From positions 1 through 64,000 of the forward strand of contig NZ_JONH01000019.1 of NCBI RefSeq assembly GCF_000711795.1: a DNA stretch of 64,000 bases. Reading direction: 5' to 3'. The notes below the pieces were generated by a model. It did not search any database and was not told the origin of the DNA. It was given only the letters and a program-made list of their open reading frames with translations. The translations under genes and the position numbers were made by a program. This DNA comes from Vibrio pacinii DSM 19139 (GTDB lineage: Bacteria > Pseudomonadota > Gammaproteobacteria > Enterobacterales > Vibrionaceae). Below are positions 9,098-18,527 of the stretch, one piece after another. Within the stretch, counting starts at the first letter, position 1; each line of letters starts with the position of its first letter.

Positions 9098-10721
9098 ACT
9101 TCAACCCCGCCAACTGCTTTTTAATCTCAGCTTCTAGTTCACGTGACTGATTAAACAAACTGTCCAAATTGCTGCTAAAGCCTTGCATTTTTTCCGCAAA
9201 CTGCTCCGGAGTGATATCAATATACTCAATCTTGACTTCGAAGTACTGTCCAGCACTGAGGCTGTAGTTTTTCGCAGTAATCTCGTCATAACTAACTGCG
9301 ACAGAGAAATCTTCTTCCGTCCACTTTTTGTTGAACACATCAATGATTTTCTGCTCTTCTTCTGGTGTTAGAACCGTTTTCTGATTCTTACCTTCTTTGA
9401 CTTTTTGGCCCAAGTTTGATGCATCAACCAGTACCACTTTGTCTTTGTTGCTGTCATCAATAAACAGAATGGAGACGTTGGTACCTGTGGTCGCGAAGAT
9501 ATTGGATGGCATAGAGACAACACCCGCCAGCATCTTGTTATCAACCAAATACTGACGGATCTTTTTATCAATACCTGACTGAGCGGTAATAAACCCTGTT
9601 GGCAGTACCACCGCTGCTTTTCCACCTGGTTTTAATGAGTAAATAATGTGCTGCAAGAACAATTGGTAGATTTCCATTTTGTCCTTGGCCTTGGCTTTAA
9701 TTTTTGGAATACCAGCAAAAAAGCGATCTTTGTTTTCTTTGCTATCCAACTCATCACGAAAATCACTGAAATCCAGTTTAAATGGTGGATTAGAGACAAT
9801 GTAATCAAACTTACGTAAATCACCATTTTCCTTGTGGTGAGGGTGCCACAGCGTATTACCCTCAATCACGTTAGGGATTGAATGTACCAAGTTGTTCAAA
9901 ATCAGGTTCAAACGCAGTAGGTTTGATGACTTCTTCGAAATATCCTGCGTGTAGATGCTACAACGTGTTTCACCGATGGCATGGGCGACATTCATAAGCA
10001 AGGTGCCAGAGCCCGCTGATGGGTCATAACAGCTAACGTTGCGCACGGTGCCTTGCTGATCTTCAGGCACCAAAATTGCAGCCATAATGCGTGCTACAGC
10101 ATGAGGGGTGTAGTACTCGGCATATTTGCCGCCTGAGTTACTATTGTAGTCTTTGATCAGGTATTCAAAGATGGTGGCGTAGAAATCAAACTTCTGGTTA
10201 AAGATACGCTCAAAGCTGAACTCAATCAGCTTGTTGATGATCGCTTTACAGAAAGCATCACGCTTCGAAACCGTCACATTTTCACTAACGCGGGTAAACA
10301 ATTGTACTTTCTCGCCAGTGTCCGTCATTACCGCAAACACATCGTTGTTGGTGATGGCGATGTCCATCAAGGTATCATCAAACAGCTGAGCAAACCCCGG
10401 CTTATCCTGCTGGTTGAACAAGTGACTGATGAAGTGATGTGGCTTGAGACGAGCAGTGTCACCGCCCATCTGGATCTGGAGCATCTCTAGATCCTCTTCA
10501 CTCATTTCAATCAGCGCTTCCTCCCACTTTGCCGCGCTGGCGATTTTTTCGTCTATTTTCTTTGCTTCATAGGCGAACTTATCGTTCAGGAATTTATACA
10601 AAAAGACCTGAGTGATGATCTCAAATTCCCCGGTACTGTTGCCTAAGCCATTGGTTGCACAGATGCTTTTTAGGCTATCTATAAGGGCTTTTGTTTTTTC
10701 TCTAAATTCGAGTTCGACCAT
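9087..10721 (-). CDS. hsdM: type I restriction-modification methyltransferase subunit
   Basis: A 544-aa N6-adenine methyltransferase subunit. The SAM motif DPSAGSGTLL lies at about 233-242 and the catalytic NPPF at 311-314, preceded by the conserved YYTP segment (about 203-206). The N-terminal helical domain (HsdM_N) and a C-terminal helical region are present, so length and domains look complete. It sits 28 bp after hsdR and overlaps hsdS, giving the order hsdR-hsdM-hsdS. Confidence 0.95.
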   Translation of the reverse strand: MVELEFREKTKALIDSLKSICATNGLGNSTGEFEIITQVFLYKFLNDKFAYEAKKIDEKIASAAKWEEALIEMSEEDLEMLQIQMGGDTARLKPHHFISHLFNQQDKPGFAQLFDDTLMDIAITNNDVFAVMTDTGEKVQLFTRVSENVTVSKRDAFCKAIINKLIEFSFERIFNQKFDFYATIFEYLIKDYNSNSGGKYAEYYTPHAVARIMAAILVPEDQQGTVRNVSCYDPSAGSGTLLMNVAHAIGETRCSIYTQDISKKSSNLLRLNLILNNLVHSIPNVIEGNTLWHPHHKENGDLRKFDYIVSNPPFKLDFSDFRDELDSKENKDRFFAGIPKIKAKAKDKMEIYQLFLQHIIYSLKPGGKAAVVLPTGFITAQSGIDKKIRQYLVDNKMLAGVVSMPSNIFATTGTNVSILFIDDSNKDKVVLVDASNLGQKVKEGKNQKTVLTPEEEQKIIDVFNKKWTEEDFSVAVSYDEITAKNYSLSAGQYFEVKIEYIDITPEQFAEKMQGFSSNLDSLFNQSRELEAEIKKQLAGLKYES

Positions 10722-10749
10722 GGTTTGTGTACTGCCTTAGTTGGTGTTC

Positions 10750-13700
10750 TTACCAGGATTGGCTACCTGTATTAAATTCTTTTAAATATTCTGCTACGAC
10801 AAGGTGGTTTACATAACGTACCGCTTCCGCATTCAAGGGAATGCTCTGTTGTTTAATAAAGCGGTTATGGACCTTTGGTAGCAGATGCCGCGCAAAATAA
10901 CTTTCGTTATCGAGAACGGACGTGTTGTCGAGTACCTGGCTATCTGCGTCTTCTTTGACTCCGATTAGGGCCTCAAAAATCTTTCTTTCAGAGTCAGTAA
11001 TGTCGCGTCGTTCTTGTTGGCGTTCGTATAAACGCTTGTGTAAACGCGCATACTTGGTGTCACCTAGGTACTTCTGACGCAATTGGTTGTTCTGTCGGTT
11101 CAACTCTTTCACTCGTTGGTGAATTTTATTGAGCGCATCAATGTTGGCGACCATTTCATCTTGCGTAACTTCACTGAGATTCTTTTTCTTAAATAATCGC
11201 TCTAGCTCATCTTTCAGGTTGATGAACTTCGGGTCTTGTTGGTCAAAGTTACTTGCTAGAGCTTCGCGTGTTTGGCGCAGTGTGTTTTTCAACTGGTCAG
11301 CCAAAACCAGCTCTTCTTCACCGATTTTAACGAACTTGAAGATGACATCTTCTAAGGCTCGGTGAAGCAGGTGTGTGGTGTCTGTACCTTGTTCAAGATC
11401 TTGCTTGAGGTTGAGCAAATCCAAATGATTGCAGGTTTCGCGGTAAAGCACGTTTAGCTTGGCAAAATCCAGTTCATCTAGGAAGTCGTACTCCCCTTGC
11501 AGGCGAATAAGGTTATACAGGCTTCGTGCATCAGCTAGGGCATTTTTAAGAGCTAAGACAGTTTCTCTGTCTTGTATCTGGCTGATTTGATCACAGAAAG
11601 TCTCCATGTTGTCGATATCAAAGCGGAACAACACATCTTTAATGTGTTCTATCTCTTGTTTGATCTCTTCCTGTGATTTGAATAGTTTGGAGTAGCTTTC
11701 GATTTCGTCGCCCAGCTCTGACTGTAATTCGTCAAAGTAAGCTTTGTTAGTCGCGTCAAACTCTTTGCGGATATCTGCGAAATCAACCACGTAGCCATAA
11801 CGAAAGTCCTTATATGTGCGGTTGACGCGTGTCAGTGCTTGTAGCAAGTTATGTTTGCGGATCACGCGGCCAAGGTAGAGTTTCTTCAAACGTTTAGCAT
11901 CGAAGCCTGTGAGTAGCATATTGTAAACAAACAGTAAGTCGATTTTTCCTGCTTTGAAATCTTCAACCCAATCTTTGCGTTCTTGTTTTGTACCGACATC
12001 ATGCAAAATTAGCGCAGCATTGCTCACTTTGTGGGCTTGCTTGGCTGGCTCCATGTTCGCCGTTTGAACGTAAGCCGGGCGTGGTTCTGCTACCGATGTT
12101 GCTTGCTGAGGTTCCGCGCTGTCACTGCTGAATATGGGCTTTGAGGCGTACACAGCATTAAACAACTCAAACATTTTCTTTGCTTGGTCTGAGCTATCGC
12201 AAATGATCATACCGCCTATGGTTGCGTCATTTAGCGTGCCGCGACTCTTTTCGAAGTCGCTGATGATGTAGTCCAGCATTGGCTCAACAAAACTTTGATG
12301 GGCGTATATTTCTTTGCGGTCTGCATCGCCCATTTTTACTTCAGCTTCTTCCAGCGCTTGCTGAAGCGTCATTTTGTAATTGGTCGCTATCTCTTCACGA
12401 ATTAAGCGCAGGGTATAACCGTCGGCAATTGAAGCATTGTAGTAATACTTGTGAATGTAATCGCCAAAAAGAGCTCGTGAGTTATAGTCTTCACCAAGTA
12501 AAGGCGTACCAGTCAAACCGATCTTGATAGCATTGGTGTCAGACTGAGTCAGGTTGGCCAGGAAGCTACCTTTCGGGTTATAACTGCGATGAACTTCATC
12601 CAGGAAGTAAACACGTTGGATGGTGACATTATAGTCTTGCGTTGAAATAACGTCGGGGTCATCTTTAAACTTCTGAATGTTGACGACGGTTATTTCGGCT
12701 TTGCCTGAGTGGTTGTGAATCACTTGTGTGGCTTTGATGTCACGTGTGAACGCTTCACGGGAGTTTATGGTATGAACAATCAAGCCGCGTGCAGTGAACT
12801 CTCGCTGCGCTTGTTGCAGCAAGTCTAGTCTATCGACGATAAAATAGAACTTTGGAATGATTTCTCGTTTTTGGAAGTAATCCGTTAAGAACCCAACGTT
12901 GTAATAGGTTAATGCGGTTTTACCACTTCCTTGGGTATGCCAAATAATCCCTTTACGAACCCCTTCGTTTAGCTTTCTCTCAATAGCTTTGGTCGCAAAC
13001 ATCTGTGGGTATCGCATGATGTGTTTTTGCAGGCCATCACTCTCTGATACGTAGACCAATGCATAGCGTAGAACAAAGGACAAACGTTCTTTACTGAGTA
13101 AAGAGGTACAGATTCGATTGGTTGGGCGGCTGGGTTCTTTGTTGCTCAAAAACTCAGGATTGCTGCGGATCACTTCTAAGTTGTTGTCTTTGAGTACTGC
13201 CAGTTCTTGTTCATCAGTCAGTGGTTTTAAAAGCGCAGTGAGATCTAACACCTCTTCTTCGCGAAAGTAGTTAAACACTGGCTTGTCATATGAACTGCTC
13301 GCGTAAAACGCACCTTGTACTGGCTCTGGATCACCATCGACGTAGTCCATGTTATTGGAAAAAATCATGAACTGAGTGATGTTAGCAAAGCGCTTGAATT
13401 TCGGGTTTTGAAAACGTTTATTGATGCGTTCTCTTTCCGCGATGATACCGTCTCGGTTGTTAGGCTTTTTCACCTCAATAAACACCAGCGGCATGCCGTT
13501 GATTAACAAGATAATGTCAGGACGAAATTCATCGTCTCCGTTCTTGTAGGTTAGCTCAGTAACGACATGGAAGCTGTTGTTGGAAAAGTTCTCGAAATCG
13601 ATCAGCTTAGTGCCAGATCGAGCCTTCAACTTATTGAAAAAAGCTCGGCCTAAGTCTTCGTTATCCAGAGAGAGTTTCACTTCTTCGAGCAAACGGTCAA

Positions 13701-13875
13701 CATCATCAGATGTCATGTCAGGATTTATACGGCTGACCGCTGAAGAGAATAATTCCGGGAAGATATTTGTATCCTTGTCCCAGTGTGTTCCTTTTAGGGA
13801 TAGGTACTCATAACCCAAACGCATGAGATGTAGGATCGTTGGTATTTTTACTCTTGAATCTTCAGTGAAGCTCAT
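10750..13875 (-). CDS. hsdR: type I restriction endonuclease subunit
   Basis: A 1041-aa motor and nuclease subunit. The N-terminal nuclease has D120 (FRPD) and E134-x-K136 (IEVKK) of the PD-(D/E)xK motif. The SF2 helicase part has Walker A TQGSGKT (about 314-320) and a DEVH box (about 426-429), and a helical C-terminal domain follows. A poorly conserved Ser/Pro/Ala-rich insert (SSDSAEPQQATSVAEPRP region) interrupts the second RecA domain; it is seen in the frame without a shift. It starts 21 bp after the xre gene. Confidence 0.95.
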   Translation of the reverse strand: MSFTEDSRVKIPTILHLMRLGYEYLSLKGTHWDKDTNIFPELFSSAVSRINPDMTSDDVDRLLEEVKLSLDNEDLGRAFFNKLKARSGTKLIDFENFSNNSFHVVTELTYKNGDDEFRPDIILLINGMPLVFIEVKKPNNRDGIIAERERINKRFQNPKFKRFANITQFMIFSNNMDYVDGDPEPVQGAFYASSSYDKPVFNYFREEEVLDLTALLKPLTDEQELAVLKDNNLEVIRSNPEFLSNKEPSRPTNRICTSLLSKERLSFVLRYALVYVSESDGLQKHIMRYPQMFATKAIERKLNEGVRKGIIWHTQGSGKTALTYYNVGFLTDYFQKREIIPKFYFIVDRLDLLQQAQREFTARGLIVHTINSREAFTRDIKATQVIHNHSGKAEITVVNIQKFKDDPDVISTQDYNVTIQRVYFLDEVHRSYNPKGSFLANLTQSDTNAIKIGLTGTPLLGEDYNSRALFGDYIHKYYYNASIADGYTLRLIREEIATNYKMTLQQALEEAEVKMGDADRKEIYAHQSFVEPMLDYIISDFEKSRGTLNDATIGGMIICDSSDQAKKMFELFNAVYASKPIFSSDSAEPQQATSVAEPRPAYVQTANMEPAKQAHKVSNAALILHDVGTKQERKDWVEDFKAGKIDLLFVYNMLLTGFDAKRLKKLYLGRVIRKHNLLQALTRVNRTYKDFRYGYVVDFADIRKEFDATNKAYFDELQSELGDEIESYSKLFKSQEEIKQEIEHIKDVLFRFDIDNMETFCDQISQIQDRETVLALKNALADARSLYNLIRLQGEYDFLDELDFAKLNVLYRETCNHLDLLNLKQDLEQGTDTTHLLHRALEDVIFKFVKIGEEELVLADQLKNTLRQTREALASNFDQQDPKFINLKDELERLFKKKNLSEVTQDEMVANIDALNKIHQRVKELNRQNNQLRQKYLGDTKYARLHKRLYERQQERRDITDSERKIFEALIGVKEDADSQVLDNTSVLDNESYFARHLLPKVHNRFIKQQSIPLNAEAVRYVNHLVVAEYLKEFNTGSQSW

Positions 13876-13896
13876 ATCAGTCCTTCGTTATTGTTT

Positions 13897-14109
13897 TTAT
13901 TGATCATTCTCTGGTGACTGTTCTAGGAGCTCACCAACTTGACAATTAAATAGCACACACAGTTTGTCGATGGCTTCTAAGTCCACTTTTTGTGCTGTTT
14001 CTTTGTACAGAAGTGTCACTGTGTTGCGGCTTAAACCCGTTTCACGAATGACATCTGAAATCTTTAATTTTCTCTCACCCATCATGCGGGAAAGGTTGCA
14101 TTTAATCAT
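13897..14109 (-). CDS. small Xre/Cro-type regulator of the hsd operon
   Basis: A 70-aa helix-turn-helix protein (ISDVIRETGLSRNTVTLLY, about 17-35) of the short YozG-like type. It is the first gene of the hsd operon, 21 bp before hsdR. By position it may act like a controller protein that delays or tunes restriction expression; this is inference. The AT-rich leader 14110-14324 (about 215 bp) must hold its promoter and that of divergent radC. Confidence 0.8.
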   Translation of the reverse strand: MIKCNLSRMMGERKLKISDVIRETGLSRNTVTLLYKETAQKVDLEAIDKLCVLFNCQVGELLEQSPENDQ

Positions 14110-14324
14110 GTCTTCCTATCCATATCGGTAAGACTTCTTTGAGACTGCATTCTATCAGGAATTTATGACTTCGATTAAAAGTTTCATTCCAACTTAACTT
14201 TTTAATCTTAAAATCTAAAAAACTGATCACATCCTATATTCCATTCATCCCCCCTCAATCCAAAAATCTTCAGGCATATGTCATCAATGTGAAACCCCAT
14301 CATTGATTCCGACAGGAGCCTGAA

Positions 14325-14798
14325 ATGAATCCCAAAATGTCCGATTACCAAAAGCAGCAACGCTATCAGGAAAATGAAATCCTAGAGCATGCGGCAGAAA
14401 TACTGGCTACGCGCTACGTGCGTGGTGATGCCCTAATCAACCCTGATGCCACTAAAGAGTATGTGCGCTGTAAGCTAGGCAGCTATGAGCGTGAAGTGTT
14501 TGCCTTATTGCTACTGGATAACCAAAACCGATTGATTGAGTTTAAAGAGCTGTTTCATGGAACGGTGGATGCGGCCAGCGTCTACCCACGTGAAGTGGTG
14601 AAAGCGGTGTTAGAAGTGAATGCCGCAGCGGTGATATTCGCGCATAACCATCCATCAGGTGACTCAACACCTTCCCAAGCTGACAGACGTATAACCGAAA
14701 GACTCAAGGATGCTTTAGCGCTGGTGGATGTGCGTGTGTTGGACCACATCGTGACAGGCGATGCCTGCACCTCGTTTGCTGAAAGAGGTTGGTTATGA
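14325..14798 (+). CDS. RadC-family JAB/MPN protein
   Basis: A 157-aa protein of the short island-type RadC family. The JAMM metal motif [14 protein letters not shown] has H107, H109 and D120. It lacks the N-terminal helix-hairpin-helix domain of chromosomal RadC. The start has a good ribosome site (AGGAG at 14314-14318). Such genes are frequent in islands next to antitoxin or defence genes; their biochemical role is not settled. Its stop overlaps the next start as ATGA, so translation is probably coupled. Confidence 0.88.
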   Translation: MNPKMSDYQKQQRYQENEILEHAAEILATRYVRGDALINPDATKEYVRCKLGSYEREVFALLLLDNQNRLIEFKELFHGTVDAASVYPREVVKAVLEVNAAAVIFAHNHPSGDSTPSQADRRITERLKDALALVDVRVLDHIVTGDACTSFAERGWL

Positions 14799-15232
14799 TT
14801 GAACAACATTATGGTGAGCTTTTTATTGACGATGCTTTACATTCGTCAATGGAAGCCCTTTTGAATCGATACACACTCCCTGAGAATGCCGAACGACTCG
14901 TGTTGAACTGCCGCCAAATGAGTTACTACCGACATCGACAAGGTTTGCATCCGATAGAGGTACAGTTTAAACGTGAGTCAGATACTAGCCCCTGGCTGGT
15001 AGTCTTCTTTGCGAGCTTCTCTTACCCCGACGACAGCAGTACAACCGTTGAGCCTGAGCTGTACTTTCACCTAGCTAATCGCTGGTGCTATCAACCCGAT
15101 GCAGGGAGCACGGATTTATCCCACCCAGAAGTACAAGAGCTACTCTCAGTATGGATGAAAGCCTTTACTCGCCACCTTTCCAGAAACGTCTTTGATGACG
15201 TGCAACTGACGATGGTCGGTACGTTCCAATAA
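14795..15232 (+). CDS. DUF2787-like protein, divergent copy
   Basis: A 145-aa protein of unknown function. The segment [24 protein letters not shown], followed by the SF-Y and PELYFH stretches, parallels the next gene, where the same places read LVFNFRDKTYSADEGGFHPVEMAI and PELERNLDFDF, so the two look like diverged tandem paralogues. The ATG at 14795 overlaps the radC stop. VC1804/VC1805-type proteins of the V. cholerae island VPI-2 belong to this family as I recall it. No signal peptide or membrane helix is evident. Confidence 0.7.
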   Translation: MIEQHYGELFIDDALHSSMEALLNRYTLPENAERLVLNCRQMSYYRHRQGLHPIEVQFKRESDTSPWLVVFFASFSYPDDSSTTVEPELYFHLANRWCYQPDAGSTDLSHPEVQELLSVWMKAFTRHLSRNVFDDVQLTMVGTFQ

Positions 15233-15282
15233 TTCTCACTCTGTTATTTCTTATTTGAATCCTGAAACAAGGAGGACTCACT

Positions 15283-15726
15283 ATGTCCAAATTAACCTTC
15301 ACTGCATCATTATTACCTGTGTCAAAGAAACTGCATAAGCTGTTAAGTGAGCAACTCACCGCTCATTTGCTGAGTAATGAAGCACTGACCACCAGCCGTT
15401 ATCTGGTGTTTAACTTTCGCGATAAAACATACAGCGCGGATGAAGGCGGCTTCCATCCGGTTGAGATGGCGATTTGCCAAACCTCAACAGGAGAATGGAG
15501 CATTGAGTACATCACCGACTTTGCTTATATGGGAAATTACTATCCAGAGCTAGAGCGCAACTTGGATTTTGATTTTCGGGTTGGACAGTTCTTTGTGGCC
15601 TATCGTGGCTGGCTACCAATGCAAGGTAACCGTGATGCCAAAGAGCTGTATCGGCTATGGGAGAGTAACTTTCTTGCCTATGTCGATATGGACTCCTACA
15701 ACGAGATAGCCGTCACCCCGCAATAA
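15283..15726 (+). CDS. DUF2787-family protein
   Basis: A 147-aa cytoplasmic protein of unknown function with the family core FNFRDKTYSADEGGFHP and a C-terminal LYRLWESNFLAYV helix. The ATG has an AAGGAGG ribosome site (about 15269-15275). A VPI-2 member of the family (VC1805) has, as I recall, a p32-like fold; this gives no activity. It is a likely paralogue of the preceding gene. Confidence 0.8.
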   Translation: MSKLTFTASLLPVSKKLHKLLSEQLTAHLLSNEALTTSRYLVFNFRDKTYSADEGGFHPVEMAICQTSTGEWSIEYITDFAYMGNYYPELERNLDFDFRVGQFFVAYRGWLPMQGNRDAKELYRLWESNFLAYVDMDSYNEIAVTPQ

Positions 15727-15729
15727 CTC

Positions 15730-15906
15730 ATGACTTCCCTTCTTCTACAAACCATCAAACTTGTCACCGCCCTCATTACGCTGTTTTCACTTTCCCCTTT
15801 CTTCGGTGCCATCGGAGCCCTATCCACTTTAGGGTTTCTGGTAGTGCTGTTGATTGGGTTATTGGCAGCGATTGCCGAGCTCAGTGATAAGCATAAGCCT
15901 CGTTAA
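15730..15906 (+). CDS. 58-aa small membrane protein
   Basis: An ATG at 15730, 3 bp after the previous stop, opens a 58-codon frame ending TAA at 15904-15906. The product starts MTSLLLQTIKLVTALITLFS and has two hydrophobic segments (about 10-27 and 30-50), with a charged tail ELSDKHKPR. Tight spacing to the DUF2787 gene suggests cotranscription. No function is recognised. Confidence 0.6.
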   Translation: MTSLLLQTIKLVTALITLFSLSPFFGAIGALSTLGFLVVLLIGLLAAIAELSDKHKPR

Positions 15907-16044
15907 TGTTAATCGGCTCACGCTTTGGTGATGCCGATTGATGCTGTTTTCACCGTTGGACATTATGTGTCTGACCCACCTCTATTCTCCCGACATTAAA
16001 TGTCCGACTCCGGTGTGGAGCTTTGATGTATTGAGAGCATAGTC

Positions 16045-16779
16045 ATGAGCAATAAAACCAGCATTGAAGGGTTATCCGCTTTGCTGCACACGCTGATGCT
16101 TATTCCTCAACATCGATGGATCACCGTTAGGGAGTTGCAGCAGCAATTAGCCCTACTCGATATCCACCGCACCACGCGCAGCATTAAACGCTACCTCGAT
16201 GACATCATTGTGGAGGTGTTTAACGTGGAGTGTGATTCGATGAGCATGCCCCACGTTTATCGGAAAACCTCAGAGCAATTATGGAAGCTCAACAAGCAGG
16301 AAATGCTCTATTGGCAACTGACCAACAAGTACTTACTACCGCTGGTTCCTGATGCACTGAATCATGGACAATGGTCCTCCTCGGAGAGAGACAAACCCTT
16401 GCGTGACAAGGGTTCAGCACATTCAAAAGAGCAAGCATGGTTAGCCAAAGTACATGTGGCATTACCCACTATTCGCGAGTGGAGCGACGAGCAACGGCAC
16501 GTGTTGAATGCGGTACACACGGCATTAATGCACAACCGTATGCTCAAGATATCGAGCCAAGTATTGCAGCAAGAGAAGGCGCTCATTGAGCCACTGGGAC
16601 TCTCGGTTCAGTGTGACGCGCTCTTGCTGCTTTTTCGATTATCCGGTCAACACACGATACGCACCCTCGCCTTGCCTTTGATTGATGAGGCCAGTGTATC
16701 GACGTTTTCTTTTACCTATCCGACTGATTTCAATCTTGAGCGGTTCATGCGTGAACACGATGGAATCCGTGCGTCCTGA
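16045..16779 (+). CDS. WYL-type transcriptional regulator
   Basis: A 244-aa protein. The N-terminal 65 residues form a winged-helix-like region (WITVRELQQQLALLDIHRTTRSIKRYLDDI). The C-terminal half carries a WYL-like core (KALIEPLGLSVQCDALLLLFRL ... IRTLALPLIDEASVS). WYL regulators of the CapW/BrxR type repress defence genes in several systems; whether this one does so is unknown. It follows a 138-bp gap and precedes a lipoprotein gene by 30 bp. Confidence 0.7.
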   Translation: MSNKTSIEGLSALLHTLMLIPQHRWITVRELQQQLALLDIHRTTRSIKRYLDDIIVEVFNVECDSMSMPHVYRKTSEQLWKLNKQEMLYWQLTNKYLLPLVPDALNHGQWSSSERDKPLRDKGSAHSKEQAWLAKVHVALPTIREWSDEQRHVLNAVHTALMHNRMLKISSQVLQQEKALIEPLGLSVQCDALLLLFRLSGQHTIRTLALPLIDEASVSTFSFTYPTDFNLERFMREHDGIRAS

Positions 16780-16809
16780 ATTTTACTCACCGACAAGGAG
16801 AGCACCGTT

Positions 16810-17178
16810 ATGACATTAATCAACACCCTACTCCGATACGCCGCTATGAGCGTGCTGTTTATCGGGCTCACTGCTTGTGGCGACCAAGAAGAAACTCAAG
16901 CAGCAACGGCAGATATTGAAGTGTCGATATCAACTAACCCTCACTGGGGAACATTGGTCTTTGACCTGCAAGCTATCGCCGACAACACCGTAATTAGCAA
17001 TGTGGTGATTAACCGTGGCAACTGCCGATTACCCGCAGGTACAACCTCAGAGCTATCAAGAAACGTTTCATTGAAGTTCGGCCAAACCTACACCGGATAC
17101 AGCAACAACTGCACCGTAGACAACGTGAAAGAAATCGAAGTGACGTCAACGGCTGGCACCTTTGTTTACACCTTCTAA
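16810..17178 (+). CDS. small lipoprotein
   Basis: A 122-aa protein with a signal peptide and the lipobox LTAC (Cys at about 23), so it should be lipidated in the cell envelope. The mature part is beta-rich with two further cysteines (GNCRLP and NNCTVD) that could form a disulfide. The ribosome site AGGAG (about 16796-16800) supports the start. No family is recognised. Confidence 0.7.
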   Translation: MTLINTLLRYAAMSVLFIGLTACGDQEETQAATADIEVSISTNPHWGTLVFDLQAIADNTVISNVVINRGNCRLPAGTTSELSRNVSLKFGQTYTGYSNNCTVDNVKEIEVTSTAGTFVYTF

Positions 17179-17225
17179 ATCGAAAAAACGACTCATTTAT
17201 TTATCAACATCAATAAGGATCGACA

Positions 17226-17462
17226 ATGAAAAACATCACAACAAACACACTTGTTCTACTGACTACCCTTGTATCACCTTTTGTTTTAGCACAAGGTGGT
17301 GGATCGCTTGGAGGTAATCCATCGGTAGAGACGGGAGCGGTCAACGTCAGTGTAGGCAAATGTACTCAATACAAAATGGAGGTGAAAGCGGCGCAACAGG
17401 CAGGTAAGGACGTAGCGACCATTACTATTCCTCAAGGCTGTGAAGCCATCAAAGAAAAGTAA
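17226..17462 (+). CDS. small secreted protein
   Basis: A 78-aa protein with a signal peptide likely cleaved after FVLA (about 22). The mature part is about 56 residues, begins with a Gly-rich stretch (QGGGSLGG) and has two cysteines (GKCTQY, PQGCEA) suitable for one disulfide in the periplasm. AAGGA at about 17215-17219 serves as ribosome site. It is 47 bp after the lipoprotein gene and is followed by a strong terminator, so these two genes probably end one transcript. Confidence 0.65.
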   Translation: MKNITTNTLVLLTTLVSPFVLAQGGGSLGGNPSVETGAVNVSVGKCTQYKMEVKAAQQAGKDVATITIPQGCEAIKEK

Positions 17463-17491
17463 TACCACCAGCAACAATCAAAAACGACTAT

Positions 17492-17523
17492 GGGGAGCAA
17501 TCACGCTCCCCACTCTTTTTTTT
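17492..17523 (+). terminator. rho-independent terminator
   Basis: GGGGAGC and GCTCCCC pair around a 6-base loop (17492-17511), followed by an eight-T run. It closes the radC-to-small-secreted-protein cluster. Confidence 0.9.
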
Positions 17524-17693
17524 GCTTCTAGACATAGCTTCTTATCTAAATACCTCTCAACAATACTATTCCCATTAGCTGGCAATTTCACTTAATTCAA
17601 ATAGTACTTATTAATCATCTGATTAACATCATGTTTTTAGTGACCACCACTGATATACTTACGTTTAAATTTTCATCATGCAGTCAATAAATC

Positions 17694-18527
17694 ATGCTTC
17701 GCTATTTAATTTTCATTCCTCTTCTTATTTTAAGCGCCTGTACGAGTGGTACTACCAATATCACAAATGAACAAACTCTAAACTCTGATGAAGCCTATGA
17801 AAAAGGATACATCGCGCTTAGCCAAAAGAAATATAAGGCTGCTTATGCAGAATGGCTATCCTTAGCTGAGAACGGAGATGCTCAAGCACAGTACTCGATA
17901 GGCTGGATGTATAGTAAAGGACTGGGTGTTGAAAAAAGTGTCGCGAAAGCTTTAGATTGGTACGTTAAGTCAGCAAACCAAGGTTTTGTAGACGCTCAAT
18001 ATAGTGCTGGGAGAATCTACCTTTATTCTCTTCAACAATACGAGGATGCATTTACGTATTTTAAGTTAGCAGCAGAAAATGACGAAAATAAAGCGCAGTT
18101 TTATTTGGGTTTAATGTACTACCGTGGCGATGGCATTAGCAAAGATCTAAAAAAATCAGCACATTGGTTCTTACAATCAGCAAAGAAAGGCAATAAAGAT
18201 GCACAGTTCTACATTGGTCAAATGTATGAACTAGGTGAAGGTGTCCTACAAAATGACAAGTATTCTCTACATTGGTTTAACTTAGCCTCAAGGAATGGAC
18301 AGCAAGACGCACAATATAAGCTTGCTGTTATTTACTATCAGGGGAAAATGGTACCTAAAAATGATATCACAAGCTATATGTGGTTAAACATCAGTCAATA
18401 CAACGGAAAAGATATTAAAAATATGAAAGGAATAATCTTTGATGACTTAAGCCAGGCTGATATTGATGAGGCCCAACTCAGGTCAATGAAATGTGTTGAG
18501 TCCCTATATAAACACTGCCATTGGTAA
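17694..18527 (+). CDS. Sel1-repeat lipoprotein
   Basis: A 277-aa protein with a signal peptide and lipobox LSAC (Cys at about 16). About five Sel1-type repeats follow (for example AQYSIGWMYSKGLGVEKS and AQFYLGLMYYRGDGISKD), ending with a Cys pair near the C terminus. Sel1 repeats form a solenoid for protein-protein contact. It is more AT-rich than the genes before it and lies after their terminator, so it has its own promoter. Its partner is unknown. Confidence 0.85.
   Translation: MLRYLIFIPLLILSACTSGTTNITNEQTLNSDEAYEKGYIALSQKKYKAAYAEWLSLAENGDAQAQYSIGWMYSKGLGVEKSVAKALDWYVKSANQGFVDAQYSAGRIYLYSLQQYEDAFTYFKLAAENDENKAQFYLGLMYYRGDGISKDLKKSAHWFLQSAKKGNKDAQFYIGQMYELGEGVLQNDKYSLHWFNLASRNGQQDAQYKLAVIYYQGKMVPKNDITSYMWLNISQYNGKDIKNMKGIIFDDLSQADIDEAQLRSMKCVESLYKHCHW

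Noticed and set aside
14789..14797. Upstream TTG start for the first DUF2787-like gene
   Set aside because: The ATG at 14795 forms a typical ATGA overlap with the radC stop and is the better start.
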